Source: Rhytidiadelphus loreus
Lineage: Eukaryota > Streptophyta > Bryopsida > Hypnales > Hylocomiaceae
Assembly (NCBI GenBank): GCA_947034895.1
Contig: OX344765.1
Coordinates: forward strand, 2,237,001 to 2,301,000
DNA: 64,000 nucleotides
Direction of reading: 5' to 3'
The notes below the pieces were generated by a model. The model was given only the letters and a program-made list of their open reading frames with translations, did no database searches and was not told the DNA's origin. A program made the position numbers and the translations under genes. Below, piece after piece: positions 23,398 to 35,189 of this stretch. Every line of letters begins with the position of its first letter. Position 1 is the first letter of the stretch.

Positions 23398-26300
23398 ATG
23401 GCGGACCGGAATTTGCGGTCGAAGAGGGGCCAACCTGGAATCACGGAAGCGGGACGTGATGCATCCAACCGGAATCGGGAGGTACGTTCTCGTTCTCTGT
23501 GGCTTGATTCAATTTTCTTCGGTTTCGGAATCATCATTGCCGTGTTTTGAGTGAAGCTAGTTGGCCAGCTCCTTCCCCGCGGGCAAGAAATCCACACTGT
23601 TGGCCTCAGACTAGGGCCACCGATGATTGTGATTTCGATTTGGTTTTCATTTGGTGGGGTACCGCCTGTAAGGCCAGCTCCCCAAGCTCACGGATCCCAG
23701 ACAGTTGGTCTCGGTTGACCACCGATTATGGTGTTTTCGGTTTGGTATTCATTTGGTGGGGTGCAGCACTCTAGGCCAGCTCCCCTTGGTCTCGGCCGCG
23801 AGATCACCTTGTTGGTCTTGCCCGTAGAAACCCTTGCTTGTGTATGCGGTTTGGTTTTCGTTTGGTGGGGTGCAGTACTGAAGGCCAGCTCCCCTACGTC
23901 CCGGCCCCGAGGGCTTGAGGTTTAGGCTGTTGGGCTTGCCTGTGGCGACCTTTGCTTGTGTCTGCGGTTTGGTTTTCATTTGGTGGGGTGCAGCTTGTAA
24001 GGCCAGCTCCCCAAGGTCTCGGCCCCGAGGGCATGAAGTTCAGGCTGAAGGGCTTGCCCGTGGCGGCCCTTGCTTGTGTATGCGTTTTGGTTTTCATTTG
24101 GTGGGGTGCAGCTTGTAAGGCCAGCTCCCCAAGGTCTCGGCCCCGAGGGCATGAAGTTCAGACTGTAGGGCTTGCCCGTGGCGGCCCTTGCTTGTGTATG
24201 CGTTTTGGTTTTCATTTGGTGGGGTGCAGCTTGTAAGGCCAGCTCCCCAAGGTCTCGGCCCCGAGGGCATGAAGTTCAGCCTGTTGGGCTTGCCCGTGGG
24301 GACCCTTTCTTGTGTATGCGTTTTGGTTTTCATTTGGTGGGGTGCAGCACTGAAGGCTAGCTCCCCAAGGTCTCGGCCCCGAGGGCATGAAGTTCGGGCT
24401 GTTGGGCTTGCCCGTGGCGACCCTTGCATGTGTATGCATTTTGGTTTTCTTTTGGTGGAGTGCAGCACTGAAGGCTAGCTCCCCTAGGTCTCGGCCCCGA
24501 GGGTATGAAGTTCGGGCTGTTGGGCTTGCCTGTGGCGACCCTTGCTTGTGTGTGCGGTTTGGTTTTCATTTGGTGGGGTGTAGCTTGTAAGGCCAGCTCC
24601 CCAAGGTCTCGGCCCCGAGGGCATGAAGTTCAGGCTGTAGGGCTTGCCCGTGGCGGCCCTTGCTTGTGTATGCGTTTTGGTTTTCATTTGGTGGGGTGCA
24701 GCTTGTAAGGCCAGCTCCCCAAGGTCTCGGCCCCGAGGGCATGAAGTTCAGCCTGTTGGGCTTGCCCGTGGGGACCCTTGCATGTGTATGCGTTTTGGTT
24801 TTCATTTGGTGGGGTGCAGCACTGAAGGCCATCTCCCCAAGGTCTCGGCCTTGAGGGCATGAAGTTCGGGCTGTTGGGCTTGCCCGTGGGGACCCTTGCA
24901 TGTGTATGCGTTTTGGTTTTCTTTTGGTGGGGTGCAGCACTGAAGGCTAGCTCCCCTAGGTCTCGGCCCCGAGGGCATGAAGTTCGGGCTGTTGGGCTTG
25001 CCCGTGGCCACACGGGTTTGTGTATGCATTTTGGTTTTCATTTGGTGGGGTGCAGCACTGAAGGCCAGCTCCCCAAGGTCTCGGCCCCGAGGGCTTGAAG
25101 TTCGGGCTGTTGGGCTTGCCCGTGGGGACCCATGCTTGTGTATGCGTTTTGGTTTTCATTTGGTGGGGTGCAGCTTGTAAGGCCAGCTCCCCTAGGTCTC
25201 GGCCCCGAAGGCATGAAGTTCAGCCTGTTGGGCTTGCCCGTGGGGACCCTTTCTTGTGTATGCGTTTTGGTTTTCATTTGGTGGGATGCAGCACTGAAGG
25301 CCAGCTCCCCTAGGTCTCGGCCCCGAGGGCATGAAGTTCGGGCTGTTGGGCTTGCCCGTGGGGACCCATGCTTGTGTATGCGTTTTGGTTTTCATTTGGT
25401 GGGGTGCAGCACTGAAGGCCAGCTCCCCTAGGTCTCGGCCCCGAGGGCATGAAGTTCAACCTGTTGGGCTTGCCCGTGGGGACCCATGCTTGTGTATGCG
25501 TTTTGGTTTTCATTTGGTGGGGTGCAGCTTGTAAGGCCAGCTCCCCTAGGTCTCGGCCCCGAAGGCATGAAGTTCAGCCTGTTGGGCTTGCCCGTGGCGA
25601 CCCTTTCTTGTGTATGCGTTTTGGTTTTCATTTGGTGGGATGCAGCACTGAAGGCCAGCTCCCCTAGGTCTCGGCCCCGAGGGCATGAAGTTCGGGCTGT
25701 TGGGCTTGCCCGTGGGGACCCATGCTTGTGTATGCGTTTTGGTTTTCATTTGGTGGGGTGCAGCACTGAAGGCCAGCTCCCCTAGGTCTCGGCCCCGAGG
25801 GCATGAAGTTCAACCTGTTGGGCTTGCCCGTGGGGACCCATGCTTGTGTATGCGTTTTGGTTTTCATTTGGTGGGGTGCAGCTTGTAAGGCCAGCTCCCC
25901 TAGGTCTCGGCCCCGAGGGCATGAAGTTCAGCCTGTTGGGCTTGCCCGTGGCGACCCTTTCTTGTGTATGCGTTTTGGTTTTCATTTGGTGGGGTGCAGC
26001 ACTGAAGGCTAGCTCCCCTAGGTCTCGGCGCCGAGGGCATGAAGTTCAGCCTGTTGGGCTTGCCCGTGGGGACCCTTGCATGTGTATGCGTTTTGGTTTT
26101 CATTTGGTGGGGTGCAGCACTGAAGGCCAGCTCCCCAAGGTCTCGGCCCCGAGGTCTTGAAGTTCAGGCTGTTGGGATTGCCCGTGGGCCAACGGGTTTG
26201 TGTATGCGGTTCGGTTTTCATTTGGTGGGGTGCAGCCTGTGTGGCCACCGTCCATGAGGCACAAAGTCCACGCTGTTGAGCTTTGCTTTGGCCACCGGAG

Positions 26301-29300
26301 TTTATGTATGCGGATTGGTATTCATTTGTTGGGGTGCGGAATTGTGATGCTGCCTCAAGGGCCTGCTCAACGTCGTTTTGGAGTCCGCACTGTTGGACTC
26401 GCTTGGTGGCTTGTTCTTATTCATTTGGCTTACGGTGAGGTTGATTTGGTGATGTGCAGGAACGGATTCTCTCGTCTGAGATGGGACCAACTGTGGAGGT
26501 CCCCAAGCCCCCCCTTGTGGAAGAAGACTCTGAGGTTCAACCACTGGAGGTGGTGGACCATGTCGAGACACTGGAGGTGGATGTCCAACTGCAGCCACTG
26601 GCGGTGGGGAACCAGCCACTAGAGGTGGAGGTCGAGCTCCTTCGGAACACGTCGACGGAGATGGGTGACCAAGTCCAGATTCCATCGCAACCACTAGTAA
26701 GTTCTGCGAGGCAACATGGAATACGAATTCAGGGTGTTAGTAGAGGCTTAGGGAGGTGTGTGAGTGGAGACAGGTCCAGGAGTTCTTCTATTGGATCAAC
26801 AAACGATAGTGATTCGAATTCTCTAACTCATGAGACTATTGAGTACTGCACTTGTGATCACGCAGAATTAGAGGTGACATCCGTAGTTGACACGGATGCC
26901 GACATTCTGATATGGTGTTGTGGGCATTATAGACCATTGAACGACAAATGCGAATGTGGCATTTGAATGGGATTCTCATTTCTATATTTATGTTTTATGA
27001 GACATATTTTAACAGCTTGATGTAGGAGTGTGGAATGACAACTATACATATAGCTACTCGTTACATTATAATAATCGCGCATGATATCCTACCTTGTCGC
27101 AGACCAGCTTAATGTCGAAGTCAATGTTGAAGCCCCCCACTATCACCGGTTCTGCGATGATGGAGGATAAGAGAAATCCCGAAATTATATCTGAATCAGA
27201 CGAGGAAGATATGGATATTCCAGGAGTGGGGAAGGATGCAATGGAGGATGACATCAGGAAGTCACAGAAATTGGACACTGTTTCAATTCTCCACGGTTTG
27301 AGGTTGACATCCACGGAGGCATCCCCCCGGGCATCCCGCATGAAGATCCCATTGTGCAGGCTTGTGCCTATGCCAATAGTGAGACCAACTTTGGCCTGCG
27401 ACTTGACATTGTTGGAGCATCAGTTCACGGGGGGGTACGAAGAAGGGGCTCGAGTGTTTTATGTTTCTATCTCAAATGAAGATGGGGACGGTGAGGTATT
27501 CTCTGATGCAGAGAAGATTGAATGGGGATTATTGTGGAATTCCGTCAATGATGAATTCAACAACTTCTTGAGGTCCGATCCTGTGCTCAAGCATTTGGTG
27601 GATCAAAAGTTTTTCATTTGTAATGGAAACCACAGGAGAATTGCGTGGATGAACCACATCAGTCGGCTACATGCCACGGACAGGAGTTGGCACATCAGTG
27701 TCGACTCTATCGTATTGGATACACGAGGACGTATTGGGGTTGCGATGCAAGCTATGCACGACATCAACAAGTGAGCTTCCCGTTGTCAATTCATATGATT
27801 GTTATATTTAGATTTCCAACTCTAATACTTTTTATTCTGGTTCGATGATCCTAATTGTAATGTCTTCTGAGATACAGGCATACAGAGAGCTATCATGTCA
27901 AAACCAATCTCGTACACACACTCTTTCGAGTGCAGAAATACGGGACAATGGAACTAGACAAGTTCACTGAGTTACTCTCTGCCGAAGAGTTCAAGATCTG
28001 TCAGAACAATACTCGATCTAAATGGTATACGGTGCCATTAGAGGTCTTCACTTCATTCATCTTCAAGGTGAGCAACTGTCACTATTGGACTCATGTACAA
28101 GGTCTGTGCATTTGATTCTCTTTCTCATTGTTCATGGGTGATATGCATTGTCTCAGCAAGAGATTTCGGCGGCGGCGGAGGTGGCTATTCGAAAATATAA
28201 AGAGGACATTTTGGCTGAGGATGTGACGTCGGATGGAGTTGCCACGGCCATGAGGGTCTCCATCAAAGAATCGAACGAGAAGTACCAGAAAAAATTGTCC
28301 AAGATAGTGGCAGTCGCCAATCCCGCCCTAGGACCTGATTGGCTCTTGGAGGTATGTTGTAATCCGTACTTCATAGTTCACTTGTTGATTCTCTGAGATA
28401 TAGATGGTGATTCATTACTTCTTCCCCAATTGATGCAGATCGAACGACACTAGAATCTATTTTCAGTTCCAGAGTTAACTCTAGAGAAGCTGCAAATGAT
28501 GGCCACAACAAATGCTACTGCGGAGTCAAAAGTGAAATGGCTGAAGTGGATGAATGCATCCGGCCCCACTAGAGAGGCGCGTCAATTTCCACCTCGTCCC
28601 GTGAACGAGGAAAAGTTGGCATTGTTTCTGGCTAGGGCGTGTTGGTACTCAGGGGTATGCATTCTATGAATCGTTTTTGATTCTGCCTCACTATTGTTTT
28701 ATTTCATTTCTCTCTGATATGGATTTCTGATTGTAAATCTAACATCCGTGATACTGTATGTGATAGTTGGAAGAGGCGGCTTCCGAGTTGTTAGACTCTA
28801 TAATGCGGGCAGATAATGTTCCTGTGAACATGTCCGTTCCAACTGAACCAAAAACACTGAAGGAATATATTGAGGGATGGAGAATGAAGGTGTGGGATAT
28901 TGCCTACACGGGTATGTTTAGGGGGGGAGACGCTTACAAGAAGTCAGACAACTTCAAAGACTACAAGGGCGCAATGCTGGCGGTTCACCGTGTCATCTAT
29001 AGGTATTTTTCACTCCTTCCTTCATGTACTTCTTTTACCGATTCTCCACGTTTGTACATGCTCAGGGTCCTTGGGATGGTAGTCTCGGTGCCGAGACTAC
29101 TGAAATCAGTGCGTCACTCTTGCAACATGGGATGCTTGCTAAAACTTCCTTTCATTCATTTTACTCTAATTTAAACCCTCTTTGGTGGTTCATTCAATTA
29201 TGCTTTAGAGTACGTGCTTTGTATGCTTCACTAAGTTCGGTGAGATGTCATCATATTGGTGTGCTTAATCCAAACAAGAATTTGTACGTTACATGTTCCA

Positions 29301-31517
29301 TCATTGTCATCTTCTTTTTTATTTGCACAGGTATTTTAAGTTCGAGTTGTATGCCAAGAAGGCCATAGCCAAGGCTGACTTGCCACCATTCCTGACGGCT
29401 TGGTTGGATAGATCGAGGGATGACTGCATGTTTTCAGCATGGCAGCTCCGAAACTGGACCACTCCACATCTTCAAGCCTGCCCTTGGTACATTGAGTGCA
29501 ACTTGGGATCCATTCCACCCAAGGAGGCACCTTTGTTCAAGACATTGAAGGAAACACCGGTTGTTGAGCCTGAATTCGATGAGTTTGCTGGACTTGATCC
29601 AGAAGCCCGATCGAAGGCCATTGCCAAACGGGATGCGTTTGACAAGAAGAAGGTGGAGAGGCTGGAGGAGGCAAAGAAGAAGACAGAGGATATAAAACTC
29701 AAGAGACTGGCAGCAAAGGCCGAGAAGGATCAAGAGAAGGCAAAAAAGAAGGGCAAGAAGAGGAAGGCCGAGACTCCCTTGCAGGAGCTAGCAACTAGCG
29801 CCGCAGACGTCAAGGACACGTCGTCCAACTTTTCGCTGACTCAGGATCGACTCGTTCATGGTCTTACGCCACCTATTCATCACTTGGATTCTGACCCAGC
29901 TATTGACGAATGCATTTTGAATATTTCGTTGCGGGGTCTAACCCGTGACAAGAAGGCCCTTGAAGCCGTCGAAGGCTTTTTATCCATGGTATTTCAGTTC
30001 TCTGGCTTATTTTCTATTGAATTCAATCCTTCATGGAACATGAATATGATATATGCCAATCTCATATTCTTTTTGTTCATCGCTTGTCTTATAATTTCAG
30101 TGTGTCTTCAAAACCGTTTTTGGAATTTTCCAAGTACTTAATCTCCTCTGAATGTTTTAATGCAGCATGCTGGCGATAAACAACGATACTTTGACGGAGT
30201 CCTGACTACAGAGTCCGCGGTCGACTTGATTCTTGTTGATGTTCCAGAAGGACTCCATGTGCCTACCATATTTGCTCCTCCTGCATCGATTCTGACGTGG
30301 AACCACTTCTCTGATGACTGGTTGATTCCAGTCTTTGACTTTGCAGCTGGTTATCTACACGACAATGGAGCACTTATTGTGATGTACCCATCCTCTTCAA
30401 AGTCGCACCGGAGCCAACTTCTTGGATGCTGCAAAGAATATGGATTCAAGATTCTCGTGGATTGGTGGGGTATGAACCACCTTCACTTGACATCAGCAAT
30501 TGATCCCAAGAAGACGGTAATAACCATTTCATATTCATTTTCGTCTTATTCCGAAATTCACCTAAACGATTGACTAATAAATGATTCTTTCTTGTTTCAG
30601 ACCCAACGGTTTTCAATCGCTCTTGTGGTCAAGAAATCTGGACCAAAAACGGAGGACGACTTCCCGTTCCAGCATGTTCCTTCACATGCGAAGGTCGGCG
30701 TCACCGTAGGCAAGGATGATTGCCTAAGGAACCTATGCTTCGCCGAGGAGGTCACCATGAATGGTGACAAACCATGGCGTGGTCCTAGAGAGAAGGCGTC
30801 AGGTTTCATGGCGATGCTTGTGGAAGGGTGTTGCGAACCTGGATCCGTTGTCGTCGACTGCACGGCAGCTACAGGTACATTTCAATGAGTATTAAATACA
30901 TTCTTCTGTCACCTTCATTTTCTATTATTTGGAAGACATCTCATAAATGTGACGGATGCGCAGGGACTAGCATTCTGGCTTGCCGAGCCACTGGACGTCA
31001 TGTTTTAGCCTTCGAGGAAGATGAGGCTATCTTTGAGGCCCTTATCAAACCAGTCATTCGTCAAGCTCCGTTTCTTCCTACCGCAGACACACGCGGCGTT
31101 GATGCTGCAGTTGATTTGGATGAGGAAGAAGTGCCAGCACAACAGATTGTGAAGACTTCATTCTTCAGTAAGTAAGTCACACCGGTTCAGCTTCCTCATT
31201 GATTAATTTATTTGGGTCTAATTTACCCTTCATCTAATATATGGTTTACTTGATTGTATAGGCAAGCGGCAAAAGTGAGACGCGGCTCACATATTCCATT
31301 CTTCGAAAACCCTTCATTTTTTCCAAGTCCACCAAAACCGTTTCTACTTCCCGAATACGCGGAATCTCTTTCAAGGGATTATGTTGCCCTAAACCCTAGG
31401 CCTAGTTATAGGGCTACTCTTGTTGATCCTCGTGTTCTTCAGTTTATTGATGACTCCGCTGTTGAGTCGGATATGGAAACATCTGACAGTGAGGGCAGTT
31501 CCTTATCCTCTGACTAA
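23398..31517 (+). CDS. ParB-like domain fused to a divergent beta-class DNA methyltransferase, 12 exons
   Basis: Exons by GT..AG and phase: 23398-23481, 26460-26696, 27103-27770, 27878-28067, 28157-28351, 28454-28654, 28767-29002, 29331-29988, 30166-30516, 30601-30874, 30964-31171, 31262-31517. Total 3,558 nt, about 1,185 aa, open throughout. A ParB-type box FICNGNHRRIAW is at residues 278-289. A Lys/Glu-rich helical stretch with a basic NLS-like KKKGKKRKAE is at about 690-750. The methyltransferase part has, in the order typical of beta-class N6-adenine/N4-cytosine enzymes, a DPPY-equivalent LILVDVPEGL (D848-V-P-E) and then an AdoMet-binding motif VVDCTAATGTSILACRATG (D1026). The usual aromatic residue of the catalytic box is Glu, so the activity is uncertain. 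The acidic tail ends ESDMETSDSEGSSLSSD. The neighbour is the transposase. The role is inferred: modifying or binding the element's own DNA. Exon 6 needs the second of two tandem acceptors to avoid a stop. Confidence 0.75.
23640..26340. repeat. 118-bp GC-rich satellite in intron 1 of the methyltransferase gene
   Basis: The anchor TTTGGTGGGG recurs from 23979 to 26221, a distance of exactly 19 x 118 bp, so no net indel has built up. Three irregular units (spacing about 101, 110 and 117) precede the array and one follows. Two monomer types differ before GGCCAGCTCC (GCTTGTAA or GCACTGAA). Higher-order copies of 4 units (472 bp, e.g. 24094 and 24566) and 3 units (354 bp, e.g. 25132 and 25486) are visible. 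Each monomer holds CTCGG-CC-CCGAG (e.g. 24018-24029). Because 118 is not a multiple of 3, frames rotate; the many 67-124-codon frames seen on both strands are by-products. Confidence 0.92.
29079..29100. repeat. Isolated CTCGG-NN-CCGAG palindrome in a methyltransferase-gene intron
   Basis: Arms of 10 bp (GTAGTCTCGG and its complement) surround TG. It lies in the 328-bp intron 29003-29330, close in size to the 332-bp transposase intron that holds a related palindrome. Confidence 0.8.
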
Positions 31518-32754
31518 TGTTGAAGTCATAACTTGACATTACCGTTTTCATTTTGGTGACGCATATTACTTTTTTCATGTATTAAATTCGGATTATCTAC
31601 AGGTTCACTTGAAGGGTACTCTGTAGTTGCATGATTGAATGGGCATTACATCTTTCTTGTTGAAGCTCTAATTATTATTAATCCGATTATCTGCCTCACC
31701 TTACAGTCTATGACCTCTGTCTTGGTTTTCACTTATTATCCGTAACTTGTTGTTCATTATGTTATGTAACAAAGCAATTCAAGGAGATACAACCCGAATT
31801 CAAAATTGAAACCGGGACTGTCACTTTTGCATTTTATTTTAATATCACTGGTGCATTCTTTTGTAATTTGACAAACTCTAGTTATCTCTCGCTTCTTTCA
31901 TTTGCGGAATAGGGGGAATAATAGAAGATTCTGTATTTCAGATTATACTTTAGTCCCTCTCGGGGTTCTGAATTTCTCTACCACAGTCTACGGACCTTTC
32001 CTTCAATTTCTAGTTTTCTAATTTCTGTCCCTACCAATGAATCGTTGATTGCACTGAGCAAGACGAATGCACCCTAAACACTGATCTCGGTCCCGAGAGC
32101 TGGTCCTTCCCTCAACACAGTCTGCCCCCCAGTATAAATTCCAGGCTTCTACTTGATTTTCTTCACTAATGTGAAGGCGTGGACTACACGATGGCACATA
32201 GTATTACTATCGTAAATGGTTATCTTCTTAAAGCATATTGTCCTTTATGAATATCATATTCAGAGATCGATGATATTCCAATTTCTTTTAAAAAGTGGAC
32301 TATGTCGTATCATGCACCCTAACCTACCGCTATAGTTATAGCAGTGTTCCATTATTGCAGTACTCCAACAAAATCCGACTATCATGCAATCCCTTCTCTC
32401 TTCGCTGTTGTGTGGGCTTGTCGACTTCTCGTTTCACAGGTCTATCTTATTTCCCTCCTAATATCAGAGGGGGCTGCCTTGCTCCAATGTACCTCCACAG
32501 TGTTCATGCAGATTATTCCTTGCGGTTTTCGCTCTAAAAAACCCCAAGTCAACCCCTTCTGGGGTCTCCACTCCCACTTCCCCCCCACTAATTCCAATCG
32601 GATTCAGGAATATATGCTACCCTAAAGGAGCATTGACAAAGGACTATCCCGATGCCCCGCAATCCTATTCGAGGCTCTAAGCAGCCACTAATAACCCCGC
32701 ATGGTAGGGAGTGTGCTGTGGCGCAGTATCCCCTCGCGGATATTGTACTGCCCT
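31518..32754. other. Region downstream of the methyltransferase gene
   Basis: Mostly non-coding, containing the 3' untranslated region of the preceding gene and the candidate promoter at 32085-32139. Short frames at 32295-32625 have no recognisable character. Confidence 0.4.
32085..32139 (+). promoter_or_regulatory. Candidate promoter: CTCGG-TC-CCGAG palindrome upstream of a TATA box
   Basis: TCTCGG-TC-CCGAGA occupies 32085-32098 and TATAAAT lies at 32133-32139. The spacing suggests the palindrome could be a regulatory site for a third transcript toward 34.2 kb. This is inference from position. Confidence 0.35.
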
Positions 32755-33965
32755 CTGGCAGCACAGCCCGAGGTTGGTGCTGCCGGCCGCAGCCCCTCCC
32801 AGGGAGGTTGCGCAGCCCCTGGGCACCTCTTCCCAGGGAGGTTTCCCTCCCTACCGCAGCCCCTCCCGGGGATATTGCTGCCCCCAGAGAACCCATCGTA
32901 GAGTTGGGCTACGGGATAGCGCAACCACGCGGGGCTATGCTGCCTGGGGCAGCGGGTCCCGGGGACGGAGATGCCCCAAGGTAGCCCCATCCAGGGTTGC
33001 GCTGGCCCGCAGCAGCCCTTCGCGAGGTTTGTGCTGCCTTAGGGCAGCCCCTCCTGGGGTTTCTGTTGCCTTGGGGCAGAGCCTCCCGGGGACTGTGTTG
33101 CCTTGGGGCAGCCCCTTCCGGGGACAATGTTGCCTTGGTGCAGCCCCTCGCGGGGACAGTGCTGCCTTGGGGCACCCCCTCGCGAGACGGTGCTGCCTTG
33201 GGGCAACGCCTCGCGAGGACAGTGCTGCCCTGGGGCAGCGTCTCGCGGGGACGGTGCTGCCCTGGGGCAGCGCCTCGCAGGGACGGTGCTGCCCTGGGGC
33301 AGCCCCTCGCAGGGACCGTGCTACCTTGGGGCACCCCCTCGCGAGACGGTGCTGCCTTTGGGCAGCCCTCCGCGGGGACGGTGCTGCCCTGGGGCAGCGC
33401 CTCGCGGGGACAATGCTGTCTTTGGGCAGCCCTCCGCGGGGACGGTGATGCCCTAGGGCAGCGCCTCGCGGGGACAATGCTGTCTTTGGGCAGCCCTCCG
33501 CGGGGACGGTGCTCCCCTGGGGCAGCGCCTCGCGGGGACAGTGCTACCTTGGGGCAGCACCTCACGGGGACCGTGCTACCTTGGGGCACCCCCTCGCGAG
33601 ACGATGCTGCCTTTGGGCAGCCCTCCGCGGGGACGGTGCTGCCCTGGGGCAGTCCCTCGCGGGGACGGTACTGCTTTGGCGCAGCCCCTTGCGGGACCTG
33701 TGCTACCATGGGGCAGTCCCTCGCGGGGACGATGCTTCCTTGAGGCAACGCCTTGTGAAGGCTGTGCTGTCCCCCCGCAGCGCTTCACGGGGGCTGTGCT
33801 ACCCCCGGCTGCGCCTCGCGAGGAAAGTACTGCCCCCGGCAGCCCCTCGTAGGGACAGTACGGCCCCGCGGCATTACCTCGCGGGTTTAGTGCTTCCGTG
33901 GGGCAGCCCCTTCCAAGAGGTTGGGTTGTCCTGCGACAGCCCCTCGCGGAAGCTTGCGCTACCCT
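32755..33965. repeat. GC-rich 31-32-bp minisatellite
   Basis: The unit is of the form CTCGCGGGGACAGTGCTGCC plus TTGGGGCAGCCC or close variants, with spacing 31, 32, 32, 32 in the part measured (33181-33308). The region before 32960 is GC-rich with looser copies. Unit length is not a multiple of 3 and stop codons are rare in it, so long frames of up to 279 codons stay open on both strands. These have no domain and are best read as repeat artefacts. Confidence 0.88.
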
Positions 33966-35189
33966 GTGGGTTTGTATCATCTTGGAAGGATAAGGTTATC
34001 TTCAAAGTTCATATCGCTCCACGGGGATTGACTGGCTGTACTTTGTTGATAGAATTTTTGTGTAGCGCTGTTCAAACTATATATCTAGACGACACCACAT
34101 ATCCATTGTATGTTTTCTGAAGTCCTCGTTAACCAGTATGTCACTTCTTTCTTGATTCTTGTCAAGCCGACTACGTTCACAGTGTATACATCTTATTATC
34201 TAAGATTTGGTTTTCATGTTTGTGTAGGCGGAGGCGCGGAACAGTATTCGAGCAATGTCTCAGTTGCACAGGGCCTGCCAAAGCATAGGTCTTTGTAGGC
34301 CGAACTACAATGATTTTGCTACTGCTATACGGGAAAGAGATACACCCGGATATTTCCCCCCTTGTGAGTTATACACCCCATTTGCTAAATACTTGTTTTG
34401 GTCTTCAATTACTTGATATTGCACAATACGATGTTGAAGTAGGATCCAAATACAGCAGTTCAATATAGAGTAGCTGAAGCTCAATTACATGTACATGAAC
34501 GTATTCCTAGCAATGCTTATTCACATTACTTGCTTGTCCAAGTTGTAAAACCGCTCCAACTTACAAACCGACTGTATAAGTTACATGTGCTGCTAGAGAA
34601 GAAAAATATCGTACAAGAACACCATCTTCTAACATTCATCGTGCATTTTTTTCAGCCAGATGACGCTATTGTCTATTACAACTTTTGAATTTTTTAATTA
34701 TAGTTCGCCACTGATCCCAACTCGCTTGATTTAGACTTTGTTTCCACAAATTTTGCACAAAATTCGTTTTGTGATCTACCTCTTCTTCAATTCATTAGTT
34801 CAAGAGTGATAATAGCCAATATCGATATATGGCGAAGAAAGTGTATGATGAATGTTATAACATGGTGAGCTTAAAGATTTGAAGACGTATTCAATTCTGT
34901 AGTGTACTTATATTCAAATCTTCTGAAATTTGTTGAATCTTGGAAGTTCCAAGACATGTGGTTTGGGTTTCAAAAACCACCTATTTAATAAATTCCAAGG
35001 GCATGTTTTGTATAGTCCTACGTAGTGTTTTCTTACAATGTAGCCTTCATTCTCTACACACTATTCTCTGTTGGACATGGAGTTCCTGTTGGATTTTCTA
35101 CAACGTGCTATTCATAATTATGGTGTATGCTTTTCTTCACGGAGGAATTCTCTGTGATTTTCTTTGTATTATTTAGCGTCACTTATGCA
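33966..35189 (+). other. Region with two candidate exons of a possible third gene
   Basis: A segment 34228-34363 follows TGTGTAG and precedes GTGAGT. It reads open for 45 codons beginning AEARNSIRAMSQLHRAC and ending PGYFPP, and is closed in the other two frames. A second segment 34799-34864 lies between ATTAG and GTGAGC and reads FKSDNSQYRYMAKKVYDECY. Their phases do not join directly, so an exon would be missing between them or one is spurious. No family is recognised. The rest of the stretch shows no gene. Confidence 0.3.

Noticed and set aside
23749..26257. Series of 67-124-codon frames on both strands
   Set aside because: They repeat with the 118-bp satellite and rotate through the frames; the array sits in an intron.
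23500..26340. CRISPR-like array
   Set aside because: Units are contiguous 118-bp monomers without unique spacers, in plant nuclear DNA.
32909..33748. Frames of up to 279 codons on both strands in the GC-rich array
   Set aside because: They are created by a stop-poor 32-bp tandem repeat, overlap each other in several frames and contain no domain.
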